Shown here piece after piece: positions 37,722 through 48,014 of a stretch of 64,000 nt of DNA; the stretch's first letter is position 1, and each line of letters begins with the position of its first letter. The DNA is taken from NCBI GenBank assembly GCA_004296775.1, contig RHGE01000002.1, forward strand, positions 84,964-148,963, read 5' to 3'. Under the pieces are notes generated by a model. That model was not told the origin of the DNA. It worked only from the letters and a program-made list of their open reading frames with translations, and did not search any database. A program made the position numbers and the translations under genes. Source of the stretch: Marinilabiliaceae bacterium JC017. GTDB taxonomy: Bacteria > Bacteroidota > Bacteroidia > Bacteroidales > Marinilabiliaceae.

Positions 37722-38072
37722 AATTTGTTTATAAATACCGTTACTCCATCGTTATTTGTTTTTTACAGGTGTAACACCTCTCTCTAAAAACGTTAAAAAA
37801 AAGGGGGACGACATGAAATCAACAAATAAAACTTAGAATTAAGATATTAATTAGCTACTTTTACACATCGGAATTTCAGGCGTAATTGTCGGGAAGTCCG
37901 TTTTTTTATTGCCCAATATCAGGCCATGCCTAAAAAACGGGCAAAATGGAATTAACAACTAGTTTTTATAGATGAAACAACCATGACAAATGAGGTTACT
38001 TCATAACAGAAAGGCAGCTCATTCATTGTCATGAGAATTCCATCTGACTTTTGATTACTTAAATTTGAACAG

Positions 38073-39341
38073 ATGAAAGTTGATGTTTTATTAGGATTGC
38101 AGTGGGGCGACGAAGGTAAAGGAAAAGTCGTTGACGTACTTACCCCTAAATACGATGTTATTACTCGCTTCCAGGGAGGACCCAATGCCGGTCACACGTT
38201 AGAGTTTAACAACTTCAAGCATGTACTCCACAACATTCCGTCGGGCATCTTTCATAAAGATAAAGTAAACATCGTTGGGAATGGTGTTGTATTGGATCCG
38301 ATCACCTTTAAGCAAGAAATAGATGCACTTAAAGAAAAAGGATTCGATATCACAGACAACCTCTATATTTCAAAAAAAGCTCACTTAATCCTTCCAACAC
38401 ACCGAATTCTTGATGCTGCTTCTGAAGCTTCAAAAGGAAAAACCAAAATTGGTTCTACCCTTAAAGGAATTGGTCCTACTTACATGGACAAAACAGGACG
38501 TAACGGCCTGAGAGTTGGAGATATTCTGCATAATTTTGAAGAAAAATATGCAGCATTGAAAGAGAAGCACATCAAGTTGCTGGAAATGTACAATTTCGAA
38601 TACAACATTGAGGAGTATGAGAAAGGTTTATTTGAAAGCATTGAGAGCTTACGCCAGTTCAATATTATTGACAGCGAGCACGAACTGAATAAATACCTGA
38701 AAAACGAAAAATCAATTTTAGCAGAAGGTGCTCAAGGTACCATGTTGGACATTGATTTTGGTTCCTACCCATTTGTAACTTCATCTAACACAATTTGCGC
38801 CGGAGCTTGCACAGGCATGGGAATTGCGCCCAATAAAATTGGGGAAGTATACGGAATATTTAAAGCTTACTGCACCCGTGTAGGAAGTGGTCCTTTCCCA
38901 ACTGAGCTGTTTGACGAAACAGGTGAAGCATTGCGTAAGGCAGGAAATGAATTTGGAGCAACTACCGGCCGCCCACGTCGCTGTGGCTGGATTGACCTTG
39001 TGGCCCTTAAATATGCCATCATGGTTAATGGTGTAACCCAGTTAATCATGACCAAAGGAGATGTCTTGAGTCATTTTGAAACCATCAAGGCTGCTACGGC
39101 ATACAAAATGGGGGATGAAATCACTGAGGAATTCCCATTTGAATTGCCTGAGAACCTGGAACCAGTTTATACCGAAATACCAGGCTGGAACTGTGATCTT
39201 ACAGGATTAAAATCAGAAGACGATTTTCCGGAAGAATTGAACAACTATATCTCATTCCTTGAGAATGAACTGGAAGTTCCTGTTAAAATTGTTTCTGTTG
39301 GTCCCGACAGAGATCAAACCATTGTCAGGTATCTTGACTAA
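38073..39341 (+). CDS. purA: adenylosuccinate synthase
   Basis: The 422-residue enzyme joins IMP and aspartate using GTP in AMP synthesis. The P-loop-like LQWGDEGKGKVVDVL, the IMP site QGGPNAGHTLEF and GSTLKGIGPTYMDK, and TTGRPRRCGW are all intact. Length is standard. The short leader and an AT-rich upstream region give no clear -33; TAAATTTG lies at 38060-38067, only 5 bp before the start. A shared terminator follows. Confidence 0.98.
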   Translation: MKVDVLLGLQWGDEGKGKVVDVLTPKYDVITRFQGGPNAGHTLEFNNFKHVLHNIPSGIFHKDKVNIVGNGVVLDPITFKQEIDALKEKGFDITDNLYISKKAHLILPTHRILDAASEASKGKTKIGSTLKGIGPTYMDKTGRNGLRVGDILHNFEEKYAALKEKHIKLLEMYNFEYNIEEYEKGLFESIESLRQFNIIDSEHELNKYLKNEKSILAEGAQGTMLDIDFGSYPFVTSSNTICAGACTGMGIAPNKIGEVYGIFKAYCTRVGSGPFPTELFDETGEALRKAGNEFGATTGRPRRCGWIDLVALKYAIMVNGVTQLIMTKGDVLSHFETIKAATAYKMGDEITEEFPFELPENLEPVYTEIPGWNCDLTGLKSEDDFPEELNNYISFLENELEVPVKIVSVGPDRDQTIVRYLD

Positions 39342-39352
39342 GAAAATATTTC

Positions 39353-39385
39353 AAAGCCGGTTCTTATTTATTTTGAACCGGCTTT
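39353..39385. terminator. bidirectional terminator between purA and the GNAT gene
   Basis: An 11-bp perfect inverted repeat (AAAGCCGGTTC / GAACCGGCTTT) has a T run on the plus side. The stem overlaps the last codons and stop of the minus-strand GNAT gene, whose stop is at 39364, so it serves both convergent genes. Confidence 0.85.
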
Positions 39386-39876
39386 TTTAATTCCTTTGTT
39401 GCTCCTTTCATCCGCCTGGCCGGATAATGAGACACCTCCTTCAAATGTGGTACAATAAGTTTTTCCTGCTTCAGGATCACATAATCCAAAGAGGCAAACA
39501 GTGCCAACGATGCTTTATTGTCTTCAATAATAGCCGCAAACAGTCGTTCAAACTTCTCCTCCTGGCAGAATCGCTCTGCGGCCATTAGCAATCTTGCTCC
39601 TACACCCTGGTGTCGATACAACGTATCAACCCATAAATCATAGAGGACACAATAATCATATCGATGCCGTTCATAGCGCCCCGGCATAACCTTAAGGCTT
39701 CCCATCTGTTTTCCATGTTTTGTGGTGGCCCGAAACATGCGAACAGGATATGTTTCACCTTTCTCTTCAAGCCACTTTTTTTCAGATACCACCACAATCC
39801 CTCTCCGTTTCAGTTGTAACCACCTAACCATTGAATAATAGAAAGCCAGAATCATTTTTTTAACCTGAGGTGTCAT
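39364..39876 (-). CDS. GNAT family N-acetyltransferase
   Basis: The 170-residue protein carries the acetyl-CoA binding motif at HQGVGARLLMAAERFC and the following IEDNKASLALFASLDYVI, typical of GNAT enzymes. The N-terminal 45 residues are basic. Substrate is unknown. Its last codons form part of the terminator shared with purA. Confidence 0.88.
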   Translation of the reverse strand: MTPQVKKMILAFYYSMVRWLQLKRRGIVVVSEKKWLEEKGETYPVRMFRATTKHGKQMGSLKVMPGRYERHRYDYCVLYDLWVDTLYRHQGVGARLLMAAERFCQEEKFERLFAAIIEDNKASLALFASLDYVILKQEKLIVPHLKEVSHYPARRMKGATKELKKPVQNK

Positions 39877-39960
39877 TCTTATATACTATTTCATCGATAA
39901 ATCTAACCGTCGTAAAAATGCATTATCTATCTTTGAATTCAAATAGAAACAGTAGAAACC

Positions 39961-41049
39961 ATGATTACGCAACCGACACTTTTACTGGATAAGCAAATTT
40001 GCCTGGCAAACATTGAGCGAATGGCAGAAAAGGCTCATGCCAACAATGTGATATTACGTCCCCATTTCAAGACTCATCAATCAGCAGAAATCAGCCACTG
40101 GTTCAGGGATTTTAATGTGGATTGCGCAACGGTCTCCTCTGTGAAAATGGCCCAATACTTCGCCCAAAATGGCTGGAAAGATCTTACCATTGCCTTTCCG
40201 GCAAATATTCTGCAATGGCGGGAAATAGACCAATTAGCCGCTGGCATCAATTTAAACATTGTGGTTGAATCAACCGAAGTGATCTCCTTCCTGGAAAAAC
40301 AGCTTACCCATCCAGTTGGTATATACATTAAAATTGACACCGGATATAACAGAACCGGAATGGAGGCTGAAGATTTTGAGAGCATTCAACAACTGCTAAA
40401 CCTCCTGGCGAATTGCAAAAAATTAATTTTCATTGGTTTCCTCAATCATGCCGGACATACCTATGAGGCACATTCCACTGAGGAGATCATGTCAATCAAA
40501 AACCAGTCAATACAAAAATTACTGGCGCTGAAAACATTTCTAAAGGCGGGTTTCCCGTTGATGCAACTATCCTATGGCGATACCCCCTCTTGTTCATTGA
40601 GTAATAACTTTACTGATCTTGATGAAATCAGGCCAGGAAATTTTGTTTTCTACGATGAAATGCAAACAAACCTTGACACCTGTTCCCGAAATGATATTGC
40701 AGTAGCACTCATTTGTCCCATTGTAGCCACACATCCTAAACGCCAGGAAATGGTGGTACATGGAGGGGCCATACACTTGTCGAAAGACCGATTAACACTC
40801 CCAAATGGCGATTCTCATTATGGTGTGGCTGTAAAATTTACTGATAATCATTGGCAAACCAACGAAGTAATAGGTACCGTTAAATCGGTTTCTCAAGAAC
40901 ATGGAATCATTAAGCTGAACGATGAATACATCACAACCTTTCATCCTGGCGATCTCATTGGTATTCTTCCTATTCACAGTTGTCTGACAGCAAATCTCAT
41001 GAAAGGATACCTGACCACGGAAGGAGAAAAGATTGAAATGATGGTTTAA
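39961..41049 (+). CDS. D-threonine aldolase-like PLP enzyme (alanine racemase fold)
   Basis: The 362-residue protein has the PLP lysine in RPHFKTHQS near residue 38. The C-terminal metal-binding pair is VHGGAIHLSKDR and the FHPGDLIGILPIHSCLTANLM segment. This is the pattern of D-threonine aldolases and D-serine dehydratase-like enzymes. The substrate may be a D-hydroxy-amino acid. A promoter -7 TATCTTTG lies at 39928-39935 without a clear -33. It stands as a single gene. Confidence 0.9.
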   Translation: MITQPTLLLDKQICLANIERMAEKAHANNVILRPHFKTHQSAEISHWFRDFNVDCATVSSVKMAQYFAQNGWKDLTIAFPANILQWREIDQLAAGINLNIVVESTEVISFLEKQLTHPVGIYIKIDTGYNRTGMEAEDFESIQQLLNLLANCKKLIFIGFLNHAGHTYEAHSTEEIMSIKNQSIQKLLALKTFLKAGFPLMQLSYGDTPSCSLSNNFTDLDEIRPGNFVFYDEMQTNLDTCSRNDIAVALICPIVATHPKRQEMVVHGGAIHLSKDRLTLPNGDSHYGVAVKFTDNHWQTNEVIGTVKSVSQEHGIIKLNDEYITTFHPGDLIGILPIHSCLTANLMKGYLTTEGEKIEMMV

Positions 41050-41247
41050 CGGTTAACAATGACCAGTAACCAGTTAACAATGGATAGTTAGCAGTTAACA
41101 GTGAGCAGTAATCAGTTAACAATTAGCAGTAATCAGTCAACAATGGACATTTAGCAGTAAACAATTGACAGGGAACAATAAACAGTTAGCAGGGAACAGA
41201 TAACAATTCACAGTTAGCAGTAAACAATTGGCAGTTGACAGGGTACA
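41050..41247 (+). repeat. degenerate short tandem repeats
   Basis: About 200 bp right after the stop are a patchwork of variants of CAGTTAACA, CAGTTAGCAGT and AACAATTGACAG, spaced 7 to 14 bp. It has no coding frame of note. Such low-complexity tracts seem to grow by slippage; no function is visible. The stretch from 41248 to 41394 is ordinary. Confidence 0.75.
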
Positions 41248-41394
41248 ACAGATTGATGGCAATTTGCATTTTATAGTTATTCACTGCCTTATTTTATGGG
41301 GCTTATGCCCATGGGATTTTTTGTGTATACCGGGTGGAAAAATATGGTATCAGGAATTACAACACTGCGAAACTAACACACTCAGTCCCCTTGA

Positions 41395-42084
41395 TTAGCG
41401 AGGATTATACTCATCTTCTTTTCCATGGGGAGTACTTAGTAGTTTCCCAATCAGAAAGGCCATAACTGTTACCATATAAAACTGCCCGCTCAAGGTGATT
41501 AGCAGAGCAATGGACTGCCCCCGGGCTGTTAATGGCAGCAAATCGCCATACCCCAAAGTGCTCATGGTAACAAACGTATAATAATAAGCAGTATAGTCGG
41601 TGGTACTGGCCGATGCTTCAATAAAAGAAAACGATCCCGGATAGTAAAAACTGATATATGAAACCAGGAAACTGAATCCTAACCCTAAGAGGAGATATCC
41701 ATTGATGGCTTCAACAATAACTAATAAATTCACATTACTCCGTTTGGCCAGTAATTTGATAAAATTCCCTATGATGACGAAAAAATAGAGAATAACAATT
41801 AACCGCGTTAGCATATTGAGGTAGTAGAGGTGAAAAACGCGTGTTATCCATATGGCGATCAAGGTCACTACGAATTGCCCAATCATGGATCGATTCCTTT
41901 CTGAACGGGTGGCAAAAATGGAAAACAAAATTACCAATGAAATCAGGAATCCTTCAAACAATTCTATGTGAAGAGTTGGAAAAACAGGCAGTATGAAAAT
42001 AATGCTTCCCAACAGCATTAACAGCCCCCAGTTACTTACAATGGTCTTTAATTGGTAAAAACGCCGATACTTTGATAGTTTCAT
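41395..42084 (-). CDS. voltage-gated-like potassium channel protein
   Basis: The 229-residue protein has about six membrane segments, near 15-35, 41-58, 70-90, 93-112, 122-145 and 186-212. The pore loop precedes the last and has the selectivity filter TLGYGD at residues 176-181. The S4-like segment is only weakly basic, so gating may not be by voltage. No RCK domain follows. It faces the lipoprotein operon at 42224 divergently. Confidence 0.88.
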   Translation of the reverse strand: MKLSKYRRFYQLKTIVSNWGLLMLLGSIIFILPVFPTLHIELFEGFLISLVILFSIFATRSERNRSMIGQFVVTLIAIWITRVFHLYYLNMLTRLIVILYFFVIIGNFIKLLAKRSNVNLLVIVEAINGYLLLGLGFSFLVSYISFYYPGSFSFIEASASTTDYTAYYYTFVTMSTLGYGDLLPLTARGQSIALLITLSGQFYMVTVMAFLIGKLLSTPHGKEDEYNPR

Positions 42085-42223
42085 TATTCTATATAATTAC
42101 CCGTTTATCACCTAGATTTATTTGAACTCTATACAAATCTAAAGGAATATACTTAATTTCGGAACCCATTTATTAATGATGCGTTAAACACTAGATCAAA
42201 CATAGAACATTAAATATAGTTTC

Positions 42224-43609
42224 ATGAAGCATTTGTATACACTGCTTGTTATTTCCCTGCTTGCCTTTAGTTGTACTTCCAAACGTTACGTAAATAAGGC
42301 TCAAAAGCTTGATGATGCAGGCCTGTACCAGGAAGCCGCAGACATGTATTATAAATCACTCCAGGCCAATGCTAAAAACATTGATGCCAAACTGGGACTA
42401 AAACGTACCGGCCAATTAGTACTGGATGACAAAATCAAATCATTCAAAAACCTTTATAACAACAGTACCGATAAAGATGCGGTTTACGCCTTCCTTGCAG
42501 CTGAAAAATACTATCAGCAGGTAGCGGTTTTCGGGATTCAACTGGAACTTCCAGAGGAAAACAGAGCTTACTTCAACGAGGTGAAAGAGACCTACCTGGA
42601 CAAACAATATGCCGAAGCTATAAAGGCCTTAAACCTTGAGGAATTTTCCCCGGCGGAGAAACTATTTCATGAAATTTTAACCATCGACGCTAATTACAAA
42701 GACAGCAAAACACATTGGATTACGGCAAAATATGAACCGGTCTACCGGGAGGGCAATGATTATTTAGCTTCCAATCTCAACCGGAGTGCCTACTATAACT
42801 TTGAACGCATATTAAAAGAAACAGGTAATTATAAAAACAGCCTTTCACTAAAGGAAGAAGCGCTTAATAAGGCATTGATCACCATTGCCATTGTTCCTTT
42901 CAACTACTATTCCAGTAATCAAAAACAAGCTGCAGCCCAACTTAAAGCAAAGATCGTCAACAACGTGAATCATTTTAAATCACCATTTTTCAAAGTCATT
43001 AATGATCAGGTGATAAATTCAATTCCCAAGCATAACCTGGGCTCTGATCCTGTTACCACCGTTCAATGGCTGAAGAATAATGGCGCAAATATAACGGCAA
43101 AGACCATTTTAACCGGACGAATTGTACGCTTCGACCGTTATGATGGAGATTTAGTGAAAGAACCAAAGAAGGGTTACATCAAACACTCTTATGATGTTGT
43201 TGATGGAAAAACGGGTGAAGTGGAGCACAAAACCGTTTACAACAAAGTGAAGTACTATGAATGTAAAAAACACAATCACGTACAGCTCAACCTGGAATAT
43301 TCGCTTGTTAATATTCAAACGGGTGAAATCCTCTTATCAGATGTAATCAATCTTGAGACTAAGGACGAAATAAACTATGCTAAATTTGACGGTGACTACC
43401 AGCAACTGGTTCCGGGTTATTGGGAATATGCAGATAAGGAATCTGAAAGCGACCAAGTCTATGACGATCATCAGGCAGTGGAGCAATTGAGGACACTCTT
43501 CAGGGCAAACAAAAATATTCAAAGCACCTATACGCTGGAATCGGAAGTTTTTAATCAAAGCAGCAACCAAATTACCCATCAAATTGAAGCCTATAATCCT
43601 GAAGTGTAA
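42224..43609 (+). CDS. lipoprotein with TPR-like N-terminal region
   Basis: The 461-residue protein has a lipoprotein signal (LVISLLAFSC), so Cys17 would be lipidated. An alpha-helical region resembling TPR repeats follows (AQKLDDAGLYQEAADMYYKSLQANAKN). The C-terminal half has beta-rich stretches (VDGKTGEVEHKTVYNKVKYYE). I do not recognise a named family. The second lipoprotein gene starts 6 bp later, so both are likely outer-membrane proteins of one operon. Confidence 0.82.
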   Translation: MKHLYTLLVISLLAFSCTSKRYVNKAQKLDDAGLYQEAADMYYKSLQANAKNIDAKLGLKRTGQLVLDDKIKSFKNLYNNSTDKDAVYAFLAAEKYYQQVAVFGIQLELPEENRAYFNEVKETYLDKQYAEAIKALNLEEFSPAEKLFHEILTIDANYKDSKTHWITAKYEPVYREGNDYLASNLNRSAYYNFERILKETGNYKNSLSLKEEALNKALITIAIVPFNYYSSNQKQAAAQLKAKIVNNVNHFKSPFFKVINDQVINSIPKHNLGSDPVTTVQWLKNNGANITAKTILTGRIVRFDRYDGDLVKEPKKGYIKHSYDVVDGKTGEVEHKTVYNKVKYYECKKHNHVQLNLEYSLVNIQTGEILLSDVINLETKDEINYAKFDGDYQQLVPGYWEYADKESESDQVYDDHQAVEQLRTLFRANKNIQSTYTLESEVFNQSSNQITHQIEAYNPEV

Positions 43610-43614
43610 AAAAA

Positions 43615-44628
43615 ATGAGACGACATTCACTAATAAGCTTACTTGTAATACTAATAAACCTAAGCTTTCTATTCAGTTGCGCCACAAAAAAGAAAATATC
43701 GAAAAAAGATCTGCTGCCCAAACCAGCCTGGCTGGTTGAACGCCCCGTAAACCATGGCTATTTCTATGGAATTGGAGCCGCTAAAAAAGTGGGTGGCCAT
43801 GATTATTATAAAGACAAGTCAAAAGAGCGGGCTTTGGCCGAAATTGCAGCTCAAATAAATACCCAGATACAATCCACCTCCACCCTCTACCAGATGGAAG
43901 ATAATCATGGTGTCACCGAGTATCTGCAAAACCGTATTAAAGCAACATCTAACGAATTCCTGGAAGGATATGAGTTCATTAACACCTACGAAGATGAAGA
44001 CAACTACTACAGCTTCTTCCGATTGTCGAAAAGCGTGTTTTATGAACGAAAAGAGCAACGAAAAAATGATGCCCTTTCTACTGCCACAACCAAGTATATT
44101 ACGGCAAAAGAATTTGATGCGGGAGACAACACCTCAAAGGCATTGATCTATTATGCCGAAGTCCTGGAAGTACTGACTCCTTACCTGGGGCAGAATACGC
44201 TGGTCAAGCTAGAGGATCGATCCGTTGATTTAGTCTCGGAAAGTAAAAATGCGATCTCCCGCATTGTCAAAAACATCACGCTCTCCTCCTTCACGCATAA
44301 CTTTTCAGCCCAACCGTCAGAGAACATTCCTGAAGGGGCGGTTATGCTAACAGTACAAAACAAAGCCGGGGTGGCCCTGGAAAATATACCAGTGCGCTTT
44401 GCCTATTCCAATGGTTACCTGGTGGTAGATAAACAACTGTCCAATGCGTCAGGAGAAATCAAAACACCTGCTTTTACAACTTCAGCCGGCAGTAATGAAA
44501 GTACACTCACGGGTTCAATCGACATTCTGTCATTAAGCCGTAAAACAACAAAAAACCTTTTTGTCAGAAAACTCATTGAAAAAGAAAAAGGAGAAAAAAT
44601 AGTGATCAAAGTGACAATAGATCGTTAG
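43615..44628 (+). CDS. LPP20-like lipoprotein
   Basis: The 337-residue protein has a lipoprotein signal ending LSFLFSC. A conserved middle part follows: PAWLVERPVNHGYFYGIGAAKKVGG, then SKERALAEIAAQINTQIQS. This is the LPP20-family pattern of small surface lipoproteins. The last 100 residues have an Ig-like look (VMLTVQNKAGVALENIPVRFAYSNG). A bidirectional terminator lies downstream. Function is unknown. Confidence 0.8.
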   Translation: MRRHSLISLLVILINLSFLFSCATKKKISKKDLLPKPAWLVERPVNHGYFYGIGAAKKVGGHDYYKDKSKERALAEIAAQINTQIQSTSTLYQMEDNHGVTEYLQNRIKATSNEFLEGYEFINTYEDEDNYYSFFRLSKSVFYERKEQRKNDALSTATTKYITAKEFDAGDNTSKALIYYAEVLEVLTPYLGQNTLVKLEDRSVDLVSESKNAISRIVKNITLSSFTHNFSAQPSENIPEGAVMLTVQNKAGVALENIPVRFAYSNGYLVVDKQLSNASGEIKTPAFTTSAGSNESTLTGSIDILSLSRKTTKNLFVRKLIEKEKGEKIVIKVTIDR

Positions 44629-44780
44629 ATTTTAGATAATAGACATTAGACCTACTTATAACATCTTGCATTATGAAATGATTCTCATATAATTACTAAT
44701 ACTTAACGAACTAAACAAGCACCTATTTTGCTCCTAACCCGCCCATTTTTTAACTTCACTATTTCAAACAATCAAAAATA

Positions 44781-44811
44781 AAAAGAGCCACCTTTTCGAG
44801 GTGGCTCTTTT
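44781..44811. terminator. bidirectional terminator
   Basis: AAAAGAGCCACCT pairs perfectly with AGGTGGCTCTTTT across a 5-base loop, with A and T runs on the two flanks. It ends the lipoprotein operon from the left and the MFS gene (stop at 44834) from the right. Confidence 0.88.
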
Positions 44812-44833
44812 TTATTTCTATTTATAACTACTT

Positions 44834-46459
44834 CTAGTGATTAGAAGGCAATTCCAATCCATAACCTTGTTCTTTATCTGATTTTCTCAGCATGAATGCA
44901 AGGAAAATGGAAACTACACCACAAAGCACTAACACTAAAATTGGAATAGTGTAATCGAATGGAGGAATCTCTCCTGACAATTTCATCGCTTTAATATTCT
45001 CTGCAATTTCCGAATTAGATAAGCCCTGTGCTTCAAATGCACTTCTAACTTCTTTTATCTTGCTTACAATTGCCGGGTTAACGGCATCTAATAATGCACC
45101 AATTCCCCAGAAGAAAAGACCAAGTCCCCAATTCTGAATGGTAAACATGGATGCATAAGCTGTTCCCAAACGGCTCTCAGCAACAATTTTTGCTACCGAT
45201 GGCCACATAGCGGCAGGCACTAAAGAGAAAGCCACTCCAAGACTTAATAGTCCTAAATACCCTAACAGTACACTGTTAAATACCGACAATGCCAAATGCG
45301 CAAAAATAAGTAATAATGCTCCTAAAATCATCAAGGATGCAGCCTTACCTTTTTTATCTACATAATTACCGAAAATAGGTGTAAACAGGATGGTTCCCAT
45401 AGGAATCAATGATGCTGTCTTTGGTCCGTTCACCAACCAAATACTTAATACATCACGCAGTCCGTAAGCAAATCCGGCAAATAATGCAACAATCACAATT
45501 AGGCTTCCGAGCTTTGTTCCATGACTCCTCATTTTTGATGGCACCATTGAAAAGGCCAAACCAAAAATGAATAAACACACATAAATAACAACCGTACCTA
45601 TCGTTGAACTTCCAAACACAACAAAGTTACCAGCGTCCGGCAGGTCATATGAGAACCCAAACTTATTCACCAACAAGTCGGGTGCATATTGAATGAAAGG
45701 GAATACAGCAGCATAAAAAGACACACACAATAAGGCAATATAAAGGAAAGACTTATTAGTGATCAAAGTGATTAAATCTGAAAACTTAAAATCGTCATCA
45801 TCAGCTTTACTATTTTCACCAGCTTGTTGCCTGTCTAACTTAACGTCAAGTGTCAGATAGATTACAAACATGATTAATGCGATGGCAATTAAGGTAGCTG
45901 CAAATGAAACAGCCGGAGGAACAGAACCACCAGCAATATCAAGCGATACTGCCAGACCTAATGCCGATCCCAAACGACCAAACCCCATATTAATCGCCAT
46001 GGCTAAGGCCATTTCATAACCTTTAAACCATTTCACAATGGTCCGCGTAGCAACCACACATACTACTTCCAACCCGGAACCAAACATGATACGACCAATG
46101 ATAAGGAAAGTAAGAATTGTTCCTTTGTCGTCACCAAAAAATCCCATAGTGGCCATGGCAGATATGGCAGCTCCCAATGCAGCCAAGCCTCCAAATACCA
46201 AGCCAGCCAAACGGATACCCCATTTATCAAGAACAATACCACCAATAATAATCATACCAAATATATTGGCAATGGTGGTTGACCCGATAATACGACCAAA
46301 CTCTTCACTGGAAATACCCATTTCAGAGTTCATCAAGTCTTTAAGACTTCCGAAAAAATCCTGAAACCAATAGGTTGAAAAAGTTAATCCACTTAATAGA
46401 ACGAGTACCAGCCAGCGCAAGGCTACTGAATCTCTCAAAGTTTTCTTTATCGTCTCCAT
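44834..46459 (-). CDS. major facilitator superfamily transporter
   Basis: From ATG 46459 the protein has 541 residues; a TTG at 46507 is an unlikely alternative. Twelve or more hydrophobic segments are seen. MFS-type loops include GMIIIGGIVLDKWGIRLAGL and the second-half VDKKGKAASLMILGALL. A large loop with acidic residues lies in the middle (RQQAGENSKADDDDF). It is downstream of pepD, 51 bp away on the same strand, so a role in peptide or amino-acid transport is plausible but not shown. Confidence 0.88.
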   Translation of the reverse strand: METIKKTLRDSVALRWLVLVLLSGLTFSTYWFQDFFGSLKDLMNSEMGISSEEFGRIIGSTTIANIFGMIIIGGIVLDKWGIRLAGLVFGGLAALGAAISAMATMGFFGDDKGTILTFLIIGRIMFGSGLEVVCVVATRTIVKWFKGYEMALAMAINMGFGRLGSALGLAVSLDIAGGSVPPAVSFAATLIAIALIMFVIYLTLDVKLDRQQAGENSKADDDDFKFSDLITLITNKSFLYIALLCVSFYAAVFPFIQYAPDLLVNKFGFSYDLPDAGNFVVFGSSTIGTVVIYVCLFIFGLAFSMVPSKMRSHGTKLGSLIVIVALFAGFAYGLRDVLSIWLVNGPKTASLIPMGTILFTPIFGNYVDKKGKAASLMILGALLLIFAHLALSVFNSVLLGYLGLLSLGVAFSLVPAAMWPSVAKIVAESRLGTAYASMFTIQNWGLGLFFWGIGALLDAVNPAIVSKIKEVRSAFEAQGLSNSEIAENIKAMKLSGEIPPFDYTIPILVLVLCGVVSIFLAFMLRKSDKEQGYGLELPSNH

Positions 46460-46510
46460 TTTAAAATTATATTTCGATTCAAGAGGGCCACGAGGGCCCA
46501 ATTTCAATAA

Positions 46511-47974
46511 TTACTCTTTTACCGGGATATGCTTTAATGTCTCAACCAGGTATTTCCAAAATTTATCAACAGTTTCAATATTAACTTTCTCATCGGGTGA
46601 GTGAGGGAAACGAATAGTTGGCCCAAATGAAATCATATCCCAATGAGGATAAGCGCTACCTAAAATACCACACTCTAATCCGGCATGGATACCTTTTATT
46701 TCAGGTAACTTACCCCATTTATTGTTATATACCTCTTTCATCACATTCAAAATCTGTGAATCAGTATTTGGCTTCCATCCGGGGTATTGTCCGTCGAAGA
46801 AAACTTCAGCACCTGCCAAGCGGAAAACACTTTCCATTGATGACTCAACATCATCTTTAGCAGAATCAACAGAACTACGAATTAAACACTTAATTCTTAC
46901 CTCTTTGTTTTCTGACTTAACAATGGCAAGGTTAGAAGAAGTTTCAACCAATCCTTCCATGGAATCACTCATTCGGATCACGCCATTAGGACAAGCTTGT
47001 ATACCATTGATCAAGTCATCCTGAACCATTTCATTAATAACAAAAGCGGGCATTTCGGTTTTCTCTGCCACAAATGTAAGCGTAGGTTCAACATTGGCCA
47101 GCTCAGCCTTAAATGTTTGCTCCATTTCAGCAAGCAATTCCAGGAACTCCTTCTCATTCTCCTGTGGTACGGTAACAACCGCAAACGCTTCCCTTGGAAT
47201 AGCGTTTCTTAAACTACCACCGTCAATAGACGCTAACCTGGCATCAACACTTGCCACAGCAGCTTTCAGAAAACGGAACATCAATTTGTTTGAATTTCCG
47301 CGTCCCAGAACAATGTCCATTCCCGAGTGGCCCCCTTTTAATCCGGTCATATTAAGCTTGAAAGCCACCGAATCAGCCGGAACAGCTTCTTCTTCATAGG
47401 TAAATATGACATTGGCATTTGAGCCTCCGGCACATCCCACATACAATTCACCTTCGTCTTCCGAATCAAGGTTCAATAAGATATCACCCTGAAGCAATCC
47501 AGGTTTAAGTCCATTAGCACCAGTCATCCCGGTCTCTTCATCCATAGTAATCAAAGCCTCAACTGGTCCATGTTCAATACCGGTTGATTTAAGCACTGCC
47601 ATACCAGCAGCCACACCAATTCCATTATCAGCACCTAAAGTTGTTCCGTTGGCAGTTACCCAGCCATCCTCAATAAGTGTTTCGATCGGATCAGTCTCAA
47701 AGTTGTGATTATTATCACTATTTTTTTGGGGTACCATATCAATATGCCCCTGTAAAATTACACCTTTACGGTTCTCCATACCTGGAGTAGCAGGCTTGCG
47801 AATGATGACGTTCCCAACCTCATCCCTGATGGTTTCTAAGCCCAGTGATTTTCCAAATTTTTCTACATACTCTATAGCCTGTAGCTCTTTTTTAGATGGT
47901 CTTGGAATTTGAGTTAACTCATAAAAGCTCTCCCAAAGAAGCTTGGGCTCAAGTTTTGAAATTTCATTACTCAT
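46511..47974 (-). CDS. pepD: aminoacyl-histidine dipeptidase (M20 family)
   Basis: The 487-residue protein has the M20 zinc motifs: GHIDMVPQ with the metal His, DNGIGVAAG, TMDEETGMTGANG with the catalytic Glu, and HAGLECGI late in the protein. Length fits PepD (cytosolic nonspecific dipeptidase), which breaks down dipeptides including carnosine. The MFS transporter gene follows on the same strand. Confidence 0.95.
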   Translation of the reverse strand: MSNEISKLEPKLLWESFYELTQIPRPSKKELQAIEYVEKFGKSLGLETIRDEVGNVIIRKPATPGMENRKGVILQGHIDMVPQKNSDNNHNFETDPIETLIEDGWVTANGTTLGADNGIGVAAGMAVLKSTGIEHGPVEALITMDEETGMTGANGLKPGLLQGDILLNLDSEDEGELYVGCAGGSNANVIFTYEEEAVPADSVAFKLNMTGLKGGHSGMDIVLGRGNSNKLMFRFLKAAVASVDARLASIDGGSLRNAIPREAFAVVTVPQENEKEFLELLAEMEQTFKAELANVEPTLTFVAEKTEMPAFVINEMVQDDLINGIQACPNGVIRMSDSMEGLVETSSNLAIVKSENKEVRIKCLIRSSVDSAKDDVESSMESVFRLAGAEVFFDGQYPGWKPNTDSQILNVMKEVYNNKWGKLPEIKGIHAGLECGILGSAYPHWDMISFGPTIRFPHSPDEKVNIETVDKFWKYLVETLKHIPVKE

Positions 47975-48014
47975 TTTTATAGTATTTTATTGGGGATTAT
48001 AATATGTGAATAAA

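Noticed and set aside
37898..37942. Loose inverted repeat upstream of purA, considered as a riboswitch
   Set aside because: It is an A/T-rich imperfect stem with no resemblance to a known purine or other riboswitch.
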